Assembly: GCA_016293845.1 (NCBI GenBank)
Contig: JAEDDH010000029.1
Coordinates: 1 to 37,708, forward strand
From: Bacteroidales bacterium
GTDB lineage: Bacteria; Bacteroidota; Bacteroidia; Bacteroidales; UBA3824
DNA length: 37,708 nucleotides
Direction of reading: 5' to 3'
The notes under the pieces were generated by a model. That model had not been told where the DNA came from. It worked only from the letters and a program-made list of their open reading frames with translations, and did no database searches. Each line of letters opens with the position of its first letter. The first letter of the stretch is position 1. Below, in pieces: positions 13,326 to 22,326 of the stretch. Position numbers and translations under genes: made by a program.

Positions 13326-15536
13326 ATGAAACTATTACGTAGCACCGACATAGGATATTCGCCACTTTCGGCACGCGACCGCCAAATTAAAGACGGCAGC
13401 AAGTACGATGCGCTGTTTCCTAAGCCTGAAAACAAAACCACGCTATTGCAACGAAACGGCGAGGTGGAGGATACGGTAAAGAAAATGCAGCAAATTGTGG
13501 TGGACTATTCGTGGCAGGTGCGCGAATTATGCAAAAAACTTAAAGCACCAACCGTAAGGCAAAGCGTTAAAAACGTCTTTGATTTTGTATACAACTATAT
13601 TAAGTATCAGGTAGAAGACGGCGAAAAACTTCGTACACCCGCCTATTCGTGGTACGAGGGGCAGATACTCAAACGTCAGAATCCCACCGACGAAAAAATT
13701 GGTGTGGACTGTGATTGTATGAGTATTTTCTGTGGCTCTTGTTTCCGCGAAATGAAGATACCATTTGCCTTCCGTGTTACCGGGTATGCCGACCGCCTTG
13801 GATTATGCCATGGATACCAACACGTATACGCCCTTGCATACGACACCAACGGCAAGGAAATTATCTGCGACCCGGTGTATATCGCCTTCGACAAAGAAAA
13901 AGAATATGCAATACAAAAAACCTACCCAATGAGTTTAAACGGAACTGATATAGTAATGCTCTCCGGTTTGGGCAACGATGAAAGCCATCACGAATATGTA
14001 GAAAATCCCGACGGCACTATCGGCAAACTCAACGGACGCAAAAAGCGCAAGGCACGTAAAGCCAAACGCAAAGAGAAAAAGGCAAAGCGCAAAGCAGCCC
14101 GGAAAGAAAAAAAAGCAGCCAAAAAAGAAAAAAGAGCTGCAAAAAAGGCTATCCGAAAAGCCAAAAAAAGTAAAGACAAAGAAGCCTTAAAAGCAGCCAA
14201 GGAGCGCAAACGCGCAGCCAAAGACAAGATTAAGGCAGCAAAAGAAACTATCCGCGAAAACCGCACAGGCATTGCCAAGGTAGCCACAAAAATTGGTCAA
14301 GGTATCAAAAGGTTTACCGTAGCCACCACAATGCAAGTGCCTCGTACTATGTTTTGCCTATTACTAAGGCTCAATTTCCGTGGTTTGGCTAAGAAATTAG
14401 CCACAAACGAAAAAATGCGTGAGCGTTTTCACAAACTATGGCGAAACCTCGGCGGCAAAACAAAATCGTGGCAAAAAGCAGTAGAGAAGGGCAAAAACAA
14501 CAAACCGCTTTTTGGTTCAAAAAAACTTAAAGGTTTTACCGAACTGCAATTGCAGCAATTGGGCGCGGTGCTCGACGAATGGAACATACTCGACGGCGCA
14601 ACTCTCGGCGATATTTTTTCAGAAAAAACCATCGGCGAACTCGGTATAGAACCCACCACCACAGCAGGAGCAGCTATTGCCACAGCAACGCCTATTATTG
14701 TAAAAGTGATAGAAATGCTTAAAGAAATGGGAGAGAGCCTACCCGAAACAGCCGAAGAAAACGGCGGAGAAGGTGAGGAACTCGACGAAAACGCATCATA
14801 CAATACCGAAGAGGAATACGCCGATGCAGCCGAAGAAAACGATCAGGAAGAGACCCCTGTTGAGGAATACACGACAGCACCACCCGAAGATAGCAACGTT
14901 ATTGATGTGGAATATCAGGAAGTAGACGATATTGAACTTGAACCATCCAACGACATCGAACTATCAGACGAAGGAGAAGATGGAGAGGATGGCGAAGAGG
15001 TAGAATCTTACGAAGTAGACGAAATGGAAGGTCTCGGCTCTCTTGGTGCGGGTTTATTTAAGAAACTTACCAACGGTATTAAAAAAGTGGTATCGAAACG
15101 CAAAGAGAAAAAGGCGGCTAAAAAGGCTGCAAAAAGCGACAAGAAAGCCAAAAAAACTGCTAAAAAGGAAGCACGTAAAGTAGCCGAATCCACCAAAAAG
15201 AACAACAAAAAGGATAGCAAAACCACCACACAAAAGACCTCAAAACCCAAAAGTACAAAAACTACATCGGGCAAACAGAAAGGTTCTTTTGTAGACAATT
15301 TAATCAACAACGAGGCTACTCAGAATCTTGTTGACAAAGCCACAGATACAGCAATGAGTCAAGGCGCTGAAATGTTAGATAAGGTTGCCAAAAAACCAAC
15401 AACCAAAGCACCCGACCTACCCGCTAAACCCGGCAGTCCCGACAACGAAAAGAAATCATTCTTTGCCGAACATCCCGCTCTTTCAATCGTCGGTGGATTG
15501 CTATTGGCAACAGGTGTAGGTATTGGTATTTACTAG
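13326..15536 (+). CDS. Large virion protein with an N-terminal transglutaminase-like domain
   Basis: A 736-residue protein. A transglutaminase-like fold spans about residues 60-205. Candidate catalytic residues are Cys129 or Cys131 (GVDCDCMSIFCG), His166 (GYQHVYALAYD) and Asp182 (ICDPVY). Directly after it is LSG at 212-214, then a Lys/Ala-rich basic stretch (235-320), an acidic stretch (480-565), a second basic stretch and a C-terminal hydrophobic segment (LSIVGGLLLATGVGIGIY). The catalytic-type domain could be a maturation protease or cross-linker and might release itself at LSG; this is inference. It ends in TAG. Confidence 0.7.
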   Translation: MKLLRSTDIGYSPLSARDRQIKDGSKYDALFPKPENKTTLLQRNGEVEDTVKKMQQIVVDYSWQVRELCKKLKAPTVRQSVKNVFDFVYNYIKYQVEDGEKLRTPAYSWYEGQILKRQNPTDEKIGVDCDCMSIFCGSCFREMKIPFAFRVTGYADRLGLCHGYQHVYALAYDTNGKEIICDPVYIAFDKEKEYAIQKTYPMSLNGTDIVMLSGLGNDESHHEYVENPDGTIGKLNGRKKRKARKAKRKEKKAKRKAARKEKKAAKKEKRAAKKAIRKAKKSKDKEALKAAKERKRAAKDKIKAAKETIRENRTGIAKVATKIGQGIKRFTVATTMQVPRTMFCLLLRLNFRGLAKKLATNEKMRERFHKLWRNLGGKTKSWQKAVEKGKNNKPLFGSKKLKGFTELQLQQLGAVLDEWNILDGATLGDIFSEKTIGELGIEPTTTAGAAIATATPIIVKVIEMLKEMGESLPETAEENGGEGEELDENASYNTEEEYADAAEENDQEETPVEEYTTAPPEDSNVIDVEYQEVDDIELEPSNDIELSDEGEDGEDGEEVESYEVDEMEGLGSLGAGLFKKLTNGIKKVVSKRKEKKAAKKAAKSDKKAKKTAKKEARKVAESTKKNNKKDSKTTTQKTSKPKSTKTTSGKQKGSFVDNLINNEATQNLVDKATDTAMSQGAEMLDKVAKKPTTKAPDLPAKPGSPDNEKKSFFAEHPALSIVGGLLLATGVGIGIY

Positions 15537-15630
15537 GTAGCATCTAAGCCCAAGGGCGACAAATTACAATCGTTGGAACTCTTTTAAGTAGAAAAACAAA
15601 TTTTTATAAACAACTAAAAAAAGAAGCAAT

Positions 15631-16263
15631 ATGGAAGATACATCTTTAAAAAATGTAGCCAAAAATTCCCAAGTCCCTGCTATTATAGCAGGTGGAGCAT
15701 TGCTCGGTTTGTTCTTGCAAAGCAAGGTAAACGAAGTAATCGACTCTGACGGCGTAAAAGGTCTCTTGGGTACTAAGACTACATCAAACCTTAAAAAGTA
15801 CATTGCCCCCCTCTTTGTAACATTTGGAGGTGTGGCGGCTAATATGCGAATGAAAGGCGACGTGGCTAAAAACATCAGCGCGGGCGTTGCAATCAGCGGC
15901 CCGTTGGTGCTCGGTGCGCGTTTGCTTGGCGACAAAAACCCTCTTCGCAGTCTTAGCGGATTATTCGGCAACCTTGGCGACCCTGACGACGAGGAACTTG
16001 GCGACCCTGACGAAGAAGACCTTGGCTACAACGAAGACGAGGACGAAGAAGAGGATCTCGGCGACATTGGCGAAAATGGCATAGAAGGTAACGAAACACC
16101 CGCTTTGCCCGCAGCCGACATTAAACTGAATGTTGAACAGTCGGAAATCAAGCAGATGGAAGGCAACTTTGGCGACCTTATTCCCTCAAAAGCACCCGGA
16201 GTACGCGACCCATTCCCCGAACCAATCTTTGCAGGTCTTGCAGAAGACATCAACCTTATTTAA
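15631..16263 (+). CDS. Virion membrane protein with acidic tail
   Basis: A 210-residue protein. Hydrophobic segments lie near residues 15-32 (VPAIIAGGALLGLFLQ), 55-70 and 80-95 (AGVAISGPLVLGARLL). LSG is at 108-110 (LRSLSGLFGNLG), then an acidic tail rich in Asp/Glu. It starts behind the A-rich leader AACAACTAAAAAAAGAAG and immediately precedes the putative capsid gene. Probably a virion membrane or core protein. Not recognised by family. Confidence 0.65.
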   Translation: MEDTSLKNVAKNSQVPAIIAGGALLGLFLQSKVNEVIDSDGVKGLLGTKTTSNLKKYIAPLFVTFGGVAANMRMKGDVAKNISAGVAISGPLVLGARLLGDKNPLRSLSGLFGNLGDPDDEELGDPDEEDLGYNEDEDEEEDLGDIGENGIEGNETPALPAADIKLNVEQSEIKQMEGNFGDLIPSKAPGVRDPFPEPIFAGLAEDINLI

Positions 16264-16311
16264 ACATCACGCAATTAAACGAAACATAAACAATTAAAAA
16301 AAGAAAATACA

Positions 16312-17082
16312 ATGAGCATTTCATTAGGACAATTAGCAGGGGCTCAGGTAGAAGACCTCGAAACCCTTTCAGACACCGAACTTATCGGCTATCTTGCACA
16401 AATTGAAGGATTAGGCGCGCAAGGCGACCCCTCAGCAAAAGCAAACGCCAAAGCGCGTATCACAGCGGCTATGGCTCGCAAATCGGGCAAAGCAGTTCCC
16501 AAAAGCAACAACCTCAACGGTGAGACTCGTTTCTTAACCGACAAAGCATTGTTCGAGAATCGTCTTTCTCAATTAGACGCCGCCTTCGTAAAAAAACTCA
16601 AAAACGGCGGCCTCCAAATCTGTGATTGGAGTTTCTACGCTGTTAAACCCATTGCAGGTGTAACTAACGTAAAAATGTTCGAAGACGGTGACATCACCGG
16701 CATCGGACAGACCAACGTGGTACAAGGTCGCATGTTTCCAGAAGACCACTTCCTTGCCACTTCGCTTCGTGTACTCACAGCAGTTGCAGGCGACGGTGTT
16801 GCTGACGGCAAAAGCCTTGCGTTCGGAGCTCCCGCCGACGTTGTGGTTAACGGCGAGTTCAAACTCGGCCAGGAAAGCACAGTCTATATGGAGAAGACAT
16901 CTGCCAACATCTTTGCCAACAGCAACCGCACTGACACCAACATCGGCGAGGTTCGTTTGGAAGCACCCAAAATGTTCTACCCGCAGCGTACTCTCCGTTG
17001 GGAGTTCGATTTTGCAGCACCCGCAGCCGCAAACACTTGGATGCGCGTGGAAATCCGCGGCGTAAGAACAATGAAAGCGTAA
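16312..17082 (+). CDS. Putative major capsid protein (jelly-roll type)
   Basis: A 256-residue protein. Residues 1-70 are a helical leader ending in NNLNG (66-70), close to the NNLSG motif of other late proteins, so it may be removed on maturation. Residues 71-256 are beta-rich (FLATSLRVLTAVAGDG, VVVNGEFKLGQESTVYM) and end NTWMRVEIRGVRTMKA, like jelly-roll capsid proteins of non-tailed bacteroidotal phages. Strong leader, central place in the virion block and its own terminator fit a highly expressed structural gene. A ten-residue segment is echoed at 7683-7730. The identification is inference. Confidence 0.55.
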   Translation: MSISLGQLAGAQVEDLETLSDTELIGYLAQIEGLGAQGDPSAKANAKARITAAMARKSGKAVPKSNNLNGETRFLTDKALFENRLSQLDAAFVKKLKNGGLQICDWSFYAVKPIAGVTNVKMFEDGDITGIGQTNVVQGRMFPEDHFLATSLRVLTAVAGDGVADGKSLAFGAPADVVVNGEFKLGQESTVYMEKTSANIFANSNRTDTNIGEVRLEAPKMFYPQRTLRWEFDFAAPAAANTWMRVEIRGVRTMKA

Positions 17083-17142
17083 GGAATCTTTTGTTTGTTT
17101 GTACTCATAATTATTTGATTTAAATTCAGATTTTTAATTGTC

Positions 17143-17177
17143 AAGGGGACGGAGTAACAAGCCCCGCCCCCTTTTTT
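17143..17177 (+). terminator. Intrinsic terminator after the capsid-like gene
   Basis: AAGGGGACGG pairs with the CCCCGCCCCC-TTTTTT side (17161-17177). It is similar to the terminator at 8342-8372. It probably sets a high capsid-to-downstream transcript ratio, as no promoter is obvious before the next gene. Confidence 0.75.
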
Positions 17178-17207
17178 ATTATTAAAAATCTTCTCTAACA
17201 ATTAAAA

Positions 17208-18188
17208 ATGGAACTCATGAAATCTGAATTAGAAAAAGCAATATCGGCAATAGGGTTTAGAGACAGCAAAAAAAACGACAAGTATGTTTTTGACATCATT
17301 GCTCACCGTAGAATTGGCAACGGCTACGAATCGGTAGACCTTGCTATGAAGGAACGCGGTGTTGATACTCTAAAAAATTGTGCGTCTTACGCAAAAGAAA
17401 ACGAATTTGAAACACTACATATAGTTTTGTGGAAAAACAAATCGGCAAAAGAAAAAATTACCGAGTTTGATATTCCGCTCAACGAATCGCAACAATTATC
17501 AGGTACAGAAGCCCCGGCCGTAAAATTACCTTCGCAAAATGAAGCAGACCGTTTTTTTCTGTCGTTTGGCGGTTTGGGCGGATTTATGCAGGAAACACGC
17601 AACCAAATAGGCAACCAACTTGATTTGCAGTATGCACGCCGCGACCTTGGTAAGGCAGAAGCGCAGGTTGTTTCGTTAGAATCTAAAAACGAGCAATTAG
17701 CAGCCAAAAACGATGAACTTCGCGAACAAATCAAAACACTCAAAGTCCGTGTATACGATTTAGAGCGTGATATGGGTTACCAAAAACAACACTACGACCG
17801 ACGCGCCAACATTCTGCAACTTGTTACCAACGGCGTAGTGGGATTTGTTGGTAGTCAGATGGGATGTACTCCCGAAAAACTTTATGGTTTGCTCGGTCTT
17901 ACACCCGATAGCGGAGACACTTCCACCCAAAAATCGCAGACCGAAAACACAACCGCAACACAGTCGGCAGTAGACGGTAGCGAACCCAAAGACGAGCGTC
18001 AAAAAATCATTGACGCAATTGTAGATTACATCTACACACTTGACTTTCAGAAAATACAACTTTTTGCAGGTGTAGCGCAATATTGCGCAGCAAGCGACCT
18101 CCACCTTGCAAAAACCTACGAATATTTACGCAACCAACTAAAACAAGGACAAAATGGCAGCACAGAAGATACTAACAATGCAGATTAA
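17208..18188 (+). CDS. Coiled-coil virion protein
   Basis: A 326-residue protein. The N-terminal domain (residues 1-85) has alternating strands and helices. LSG lies at 97-99, followed by a GGLGGFM segment. Residues 150-200 form a strong coiled coil (VVSLESKNEQLAAKNDELRE). The C-terminus is helical. Family not recognised. It overlaps the next small gene by 35 bases in a different frame, a sign of tight coupling. Confidence 0.65.
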   Translation: MELMKSELEKAISAIGFRDSKKNDKYVFDIIAHRRIGNGYESVDLAMKERGVDTLKNCASYAKENEFETLHIVLWKNKSAKEKITEFDIPLNESQQLSGTEAPAVKLPSQNEADRFFLSFGGLGGFMQETRNQIGNQLDLQYARRDLGKAEAQVVSLESKNEQLAAKNDELREQIKTLKVRVYDLERDMGYQKQHYDRRANILQLVTNGVVGFVGSQMGCTPEKLYGLLGLTPDSGDTSTQKSQTENTTATQSAVDGSEPKDERQKIIDAIVDYIYTLDFQKIQLFAGVAQYCAASDLHLAKTYEYLRNQLKQGQNGSTEDTNNAD

Positions 18189-18354
18189 CGCAGAAACCGA
18201 AGAACAAGTGCAAAAAATTGCCACCGTACTTCGCAATGTAGCCAACAAAGTACCAACCGATGCTTTCTGCAATGTACTTTACCCAAAAATTCAAAAAAAT
18301 CCCGATTTTTTTAAGTCGGTAGTTAACCATCCTATGTTGAAACTTTTTAAATAA
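18154..18354 (+). CDS. Small helical protein
   Basis: A 66-residue protein (MAAQKILTMQINAETEEQVQ...) predicted mostly helical, with no membrane segment. Its start lies inside the end of the preceding coiled-coil gene. It may form a partner subunit. Not recognised. Confidence 0.6.
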   Translation: MAAQKILTMQINAETEEQVQKIATVLRNVANKVPTDAFCNVLYPKIQKNPDFFKSVVNHPMLKLFK

Positions 18355-18362
18355 CAAGCAAT

Positions 18363-19001
18363 ATGAGCGAATTAGAAAATATAATCTCCGGTCAGGACAG
18401 CATTACCCAAGCCGGAATCAAGATGGAGGCAGAACCACTTGGTAAACGCAAACTTAAATGGCAGGTGATAACTCTGCAAATACCGTTTGACGTTGAGGAA
18501 ATCAAAGAAACCGTTACCAAAGAGGTACAAGGCACCGACGAGGAGGGAAACCCCACCACCACCACCGAAACCGAGGAAAAGGTTACGGGACACCGTATTA
18601 TCAATTACCGCAAGCCGTTTGAAACCACATCACACAAAACCAACGAGCGCATTGTGGGTATTACACTTCACAGCGATTTTGAGGACGCACTAAACGAAAG
18701 TACAATACAACTCAGCATCGATAACGAGGAGATACTCCCCGAAGAATTTGATTGTAGCCTTATCGCAGCTAAAAAGGATGTAGGTTTTTACAAAAATATG
18801 TACCGATTAAACGAACGAGCAAACGGTTCGTTACTTAAAGGCACATACATTGGCAACGCACTTTTGCCCGACGTGGAGGCTTGGCTCGAATCGCACCCTA
18901 ACGCAATGCGCGGCAAAAATCCTAACGAGTATTTCTATACCGTAAAAATCTATTTGTGGTGCATCCAAAAACCGCTTGCACTCAACAACAAAGGTCTTTA
19001 A
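18363..19001 (+). CDS. Hypothetical virion protein, beta-rich
   Basis: A 212-residue protein with a beta-rich pattern (KLKWQVITLQIPFDVEEIKE, HRIINYRKPFETTSHKTNER, IQLSIDNEEILPEEF). Residues about 55-80 are a Glu/Thr-rich loop. No membrane segment. Likely a capsid-associated or vertex protein by position. Not recognised. Confidence 0.6.
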   Translation: MSELENIISGQDSITQAGIKMEAEPLGKRKLKWQVITLQIPFDVEEIKETVTKEVQGTDEEGNPTTTTETEEKVTGHRIINYRKPFETTSHKTNERIVGITLHSDFEDALNESTIQLSIDNEEILPEEFDCSLIAAKKDVGFYKNMYRLNERANGSLLKGTYIGNALLPDVEAWLESHPNAMRGKNPNEYFYTVKIYLWCIQKPLALNNKGL

Positions 19002-19020
19002 TCTCTAACATTTCTGTATT

Positions 19021-19542
19021 ATGAAACGCACAAGGCTATACGTATACACAAAAAAAATAGACTCCAACTATTCTGCACACAAGGGATATATCACAATTCC
19101 GCTCAATGTGCAAAATATTAAGTCTATATGTCCTGTGCTGCACAATGCCGAGGGTTATCTGTCGGTGTTTAAGGAAATCGACGAGGAACAGATATTAAAC
19201 GAAATGCGAATCGAAGACGACCGGGCACATCTGAACTCTAAAAAAGTGGCTGTGTCGGTTTCGCCCGATAACTCTGATTTTAAGTTTGTTTTAAGGCTCA
19301 CCAAGATATTCAACAACGATGTTGTTAGATACAACTATCCAAACGGATACGAAGAATATCTGAAAGACCTTAAAGCAAAAAACAACACAGACCCTAAACG
19401 CACCACAAAAGGCAAAAGACGCGTTAAACAGCAATTTAACTCTTTAACAGGAGAGATGTCTGTTAATAAATCCAAAACCAACGTGTATAAAGCCGACAAT
19501 TGCACATTAAAAATCATTATAGAATACGAAGAAGATGTTTAA
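19021..19542 (+). CDS. Hypothetical virion protein, beta-rich with a basic loop
   Basis: A 173-residue protein. A beta-rich N-terminal part (RLYVYTKKIDSNYSAHKGYI) is followed by a basic segment (KRTTKGKRRVKQQFN) and a final strand (CTLKIIIEYEEDV). It overlaps the next gene by eight bases. Possibly a minor jelly-roll protein. Not recognised. Confidence 0.6.
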   Translation: MKRTRLYVYTKKIDSNYSAHKGYITIPLNVQNIKSICPVLHNAEGYLSVFKEIDEEQILNEMRIEDDRAHLNSKKVAVSVSPDNSDFKFVLRLTKIFNNDVVRYNYPNGYEEYLKDLKAKNNTDPKRTTKGKRRVKQQFNSLTGEMSVNKSKTNVYKADNCTLKIIIEYEEDV

Positions 19543-19933
19543 CCTCAACGACTATATTAAACAAGAAATGACCGCTCGCGGAATTGCCGATTACAAGGTG
19601 GTTCCCGAATATGTGGACATATACAAGGCTAACACGCAGATAGACCTTACTAAAAATATCTATCTCTTTATTAGCAAGGATATTGACGTGTATATACCTA
19701 CAAAGGTAGAACTAATCAGTTTTGACAACTATTATGTTTTTACACGTACCGTATTGCAAACCTCAAATATGAGCCAATTTCAGTTTTTTTCACAGTCGTT
19801 AGAAATCCGTGTTTCACAACACGACAACCACACACCTTCGGCACAACGAATGAATTATTTTGTTGGCAATAGTGCTGAGTTTGTTCCATTCAGGCTCGAA
19901 TTTTTAAGAATTATACCATCTTACAAAGAATAA
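19535..19933 (+). CDS. Hypothetical virion protein
   Basis: A 132-residue protein with mixed alpha/beta content (IYLFISKDIDVYIPTKVELI, YYVFTRTVLQTSNMSQFQFF) and no membrane segment. It overlaps its upstream neighbour and is seven bases from the downstream gene. Conserved size and packing suggest a structural protein. Not recognised. Confidence 0.6.
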   Translation: MFNLNDYIKQEMTARGIADYKVVPEYVDIYKANTQIDLTKNIYLFISKDIDVYIPTKVELISFDNYYVFTRTVLQTSNMSQFQFFSQSLEIRVSQHDNHTPSAQRMNYFVGNSAEFVPFRLEFLRIIPSYKE

Positions 19934-19939
19934 AACGTT

Positions 19940-20515
19940 ATGGCAAAGTTTACAATATCCACATTTGGCAATCCGGCAGCGGCAGCCGCAGCGGTAGAAA
20001 TCCTTAAAGATAAGGAATTACGCCACGAGGCAGGTTCGGCTATCAACAAGGTGTTAAAGGTTACGGGCATCGCCATCGGTGCTACTGTTTTGTTTTTTGT
20101 TGGTAGAGGTATTGCAAAAAAAATGAAGGCAAAACACGCAGCCAACAAAGCACTGAAAGCCGCAACACACGATTTAGACAAAAAAGAACTATCAAAAGAT
20201 AAATCGTGGTATGCCGCAAGGGTAGACGATTTGGTGAAGTATCTCAATCTTAACGATCCGTGTTTATCGGAAAATACACGCGATTACGACGAGGAAAATG
20301 TCGTTAACGTAATAAAGCAGTGCGAAAACAAGCACGATTGGCTAATGCTCTGCAAAGAGTTTGGAACGAAAGCGGGAAAAGTAAAACACATCGTTGGTCC
20401 TGATACCGAAACAGAACCACGCTCTATTACACAATGGTTATCGTTAGACGGCAACAGCGACAAGGCAAAATACAACGAAGCGCTAAAAAAAATAGGTGCT
20501 GATTTAATAAACTAA
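19940..20515 (+). CDS. Single-TM virion-type protein
   Basis: A 191-residue protein. The N-terminal helix is followed by one membrane segment near residues 38-55 (VTGIAIGATVLFFVGRGIAK), a basic stop-transfer (KKMKAKHAANKALK) and a soluble C-terminal domain (WYAARVDDLVKYLNLNDPCL...). This matches the repeated small-TM plan of the block. Not recognised. Confidence 0.6.
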   Translation: MAKFTISTFGNPAAAAAAVEILKDKELRHEAGSAINKVLKVTGIAIGATVLFFVGRGIAKKMKAKHAANKALKAATHDLDKKELSKDKSWYAARVDDLVKYLNLNDPCLSENTRDYDEENVVNVIKQCENKHDWLMLCKEFGTKAGKVKHIVGPDTETEPRSITQWLSLDGNSDKAKYNEALKKIGADLIN

Positions 20516-20533
20516 CAACTAAAAAAAGAAAAA

Positions 20534-21004
20534 ATGAAAACATCAACAGGAATAGGCATAGCGTTATTGGTGGCTGCGGTAGGCGGCGGAGCTGTTTATT
20601 TTTATCGTAGACACAAGAAAAAGAAAGAAACATCTGAAACAACAGCCGACACAGGCAAGGGTTCAAAAAAATCCTCCGGCTCAGGCTCGGTGTATTCGGG
20701 CCTTACGGGACCGCAAACTGTTCTATTGCAAACAGCATTAAACACTATGCGGCAGATGTTTATTGCCGAACCCGCCAAACAAACCGACAAAGAAAAGAAA
20801 TTTTTAAAGACATTCCCGTCTGACCTAAAAGTAGACGGTGTTTACGGCAACGGCACACTTACAGCTGTAAAGGCATTGCAGACATATCTCAACGACCAAG
20901 GTGCAAAATTAAAAGTGGACGGCAAATATGGAAAAGATACAGAAAAAGCCTTTACTACGGTCAAAGGCAATGCAGCCCTTAACACAAAAATTATTGGCGC
21001 ATAA
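20534..21004 (+). CDS. Membrane-anchored peptidoglycan-binding protein
   Basis: A 156-residue protein. The N-terminal membrane segment (residues 5-22, GIGIALLVAAVGGGAVYFY) and a Ser/Gly-rich linker are followed by a PG_binding_1-type domain with two repeats of the motif LKVDGVYGNGTLTAVKALQ and LKVDGKYGKDTEKAF. It probably anchors the virion or a lytic complex to the cell wall during entry. It starts behind the A-rich leader and lies directly before a peptidase-like gene. Confidence 0.75.
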   Translation: MKTSTGIGIALLVAAVGGGAVYFYRRHKKKKETSETTADTGKGSKKSSGSGSVYSGLTGPQTVLLQTALNTMRQMFIAEPAKQTDKEKKFLKTFPSDLKVDGVYGNGTLTAVKALQTYLNDQGAKLKVDGKYGKDTEKAFTTVKGNAALNTKIIGA

Positions 21005-21026
21005 GAAACCTATTATCGGTGTAAGT

Positions 21027-21575
21027 ATGGTACTATTAGCAACAGTGGCGATATTGATAGCGCGAAAAGCTAACGCAGCGGGACGAAAGATTGTTGCCGT
21101 AGCCAAACGTTATGTAGGTATTCGCGAATATGGCAACAACAACGGTTGGAACAATGCTGATTTTGAGGCTAAAATGAAATCCGCAGGTTGGTATTCAGGC
21201 GCGGAATGGTGCAATTTTTTTGTGCGTATGCTACTTTTAGAACTCACCAAAGGCAGTGTTCACGAATTTGTAAAAGCCAACATTGCGGGCAGCACACAAT
21301 TAACGTGGAAAAACCTTCAAACACCGTCGAAATATCACGAAGTTGTAAAAACACCTTGCAAAGGTGCGCTTATTATTTATCAAAAACTCAACGACCCAAG
21401 CCACGGACACATTGAGATATTTGTAAACTCAGCATCCGACGGCGGATATTATGTAATTAGTGGCAACTCAAATTTTAAAGATAAAAGCGGTCAGGGTGTT
21501 GCCTACGTTCTGCGACCAAAAACAGGGCTCAACAATCACAAAATATTAGGATATATCAAAATTAAGAAACTATAA
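21027..21575 (+). CDS. Membrane-anchored CHAP/NlpC-like peptidoglycan hydrolase
   Basis: About 182 residues. The N-terminal membrane segment (VLLATVAILIARKANA) is followed by VAKRYVGIREYGNNNG and the active-site-like GAEWCNFFVRML (Cys). A His lies in SHGHIEIFVNS, and then comes VISGNSNFKDKSGQGV, a typical CHAP/NlpC-P60 pattern. I choose the ATG at 21027. Upstream in-frame codons would overlap the previous gene by about 75 bases. Together with the PG-binding protein it forms a wall-degrading pair, probably for entry. Confidence 0.75.
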   Translation: MVLLATVAILIARKANAAGRKIVAVAKRYVGIREYGNNNGWNNADFEAKMKSAGWYSGAEWCNFFVRMLLLELTKGSVHEFVKANIAGSTQLTWKNLQTPSKYHEVVKTPCKGALIIYQKLNDPSHGHIEIFVNSASDGGYYVISGNSNFKDKSGQGVAYVLRPKTGLNNHKILGYIKIKKL

Positions 21576-21577
21576 CT

Positions 21578-22324
21578 ATGATAACGCTGTATTTAAAGAC
21601 ATATAAGCGAATGAGGCGCGGCACTTATCTGTATGGATATACCGACGAGCAGATAGACTCGTTGCATAACAATATGCAACTTTGGCTAATGCTTAATTCT
21701 TTGGTTTCCGTTGAGCAAATCACGCCTATAACTATGCCCGACAATATTTTCGACTATTACGGTTGGACTGTTGATTACAACACACAAGAGGCGATAAGGA
21801 GGAAGGGAACAGACCGCGAAATAGTGTTTAGGTTGCAGCGTATCAGTGCGGATTCTGGCTTATTAAAACCTTCGGATTGGCTAAACGACAATGGCAACGT
21901 TATCAGGTTTTCTTACTACGATAGCAAAGCCCCGCGATTTAGCAAAGAAACCGACACAGAAACTTTATTTAATACACAAAATCCAAGTGGCAACGAAGAT
22001 AATGTTTGGCTAATTAGTTACCAACGTTCCGATGGTACAGAGGTATATTTGTACGAACTATTGTATGATGACCGAGATAATATCATTCTACGTCAAAGCA
22101 TAGCACCTCGCCGCAATACCAATCTTGCTCCCGGTCCCGATAATGTTTTGTCGGTTGTTGACTTAGATTTGCCTCAGCAAACCGAGGAAAACACACCACC
22201 CGACAATTCTTCACAAACCGACCCTAACCAATATCAAGACCCCGAAGATAATAACAACAACGATGATGGTGTTGATGATGACAACAACGACGACGATACT
22301 GGCGATAACGAAGGAGGAGATTAA
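21578..22324 (+). CDS. Hypothetical protein with an acidic low-complexity tail
   Basis: A 248-residue protein. Residues 1-195 form an alpha/beta domain (YLKTYKRMRRGTYLYGYTDE; VWLISYQRSDGTEVYLYELL). The last 45 residues are Asn/Asp-rich (PEDNNNNDDGVDDDNNDDD). It begins two bases after the hydrolase and ends two bases before the spike gene, so the three are co-expressed. Perhaps a spike-associated or chaperone protein. Not recognised. Confidence 0.6.
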   Translation: MITLYLKTYKRMRRGTYLYGYTDEQIDSLHNNMQLWLMLNSLVSVEQITPITMPDNIFDYYGWTVDYNTQEAIRRKGTDREIVFRLQRISADSGLLKPSDWLNDNGNVIRFSYYDSKAPRFSKETDTETLFNTQNPSGNEDNVWLISYQRSDGTEVYLYELLYDDRDNIILRQSIAPRRNTNLAPGPDNVLSVVDLDLPQQTEENTPPDNSSQTDPNQYQDPEDNNNNDDGVDDDNNDDDTGDNEGGD

Positions 22325-22326
22325 TT

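Noticed and set aside
13988..14287. 100-codon minus-strand frame rich in Ala, Phe, Arg and Leu
   Set aside because: It is the antisense shadow of the Lys/Ala-rich stretch of the transglutaminase-like protein and has low-complexity composition.
7683..16701. Diversity-generating retroelement, because a short segment at 7695-7724 resembles 16672-16701
   Set aside because: The match is only about 30 bases, the differences are third-position changes not limited to adenines, and no reverse transcriptase gene is present.
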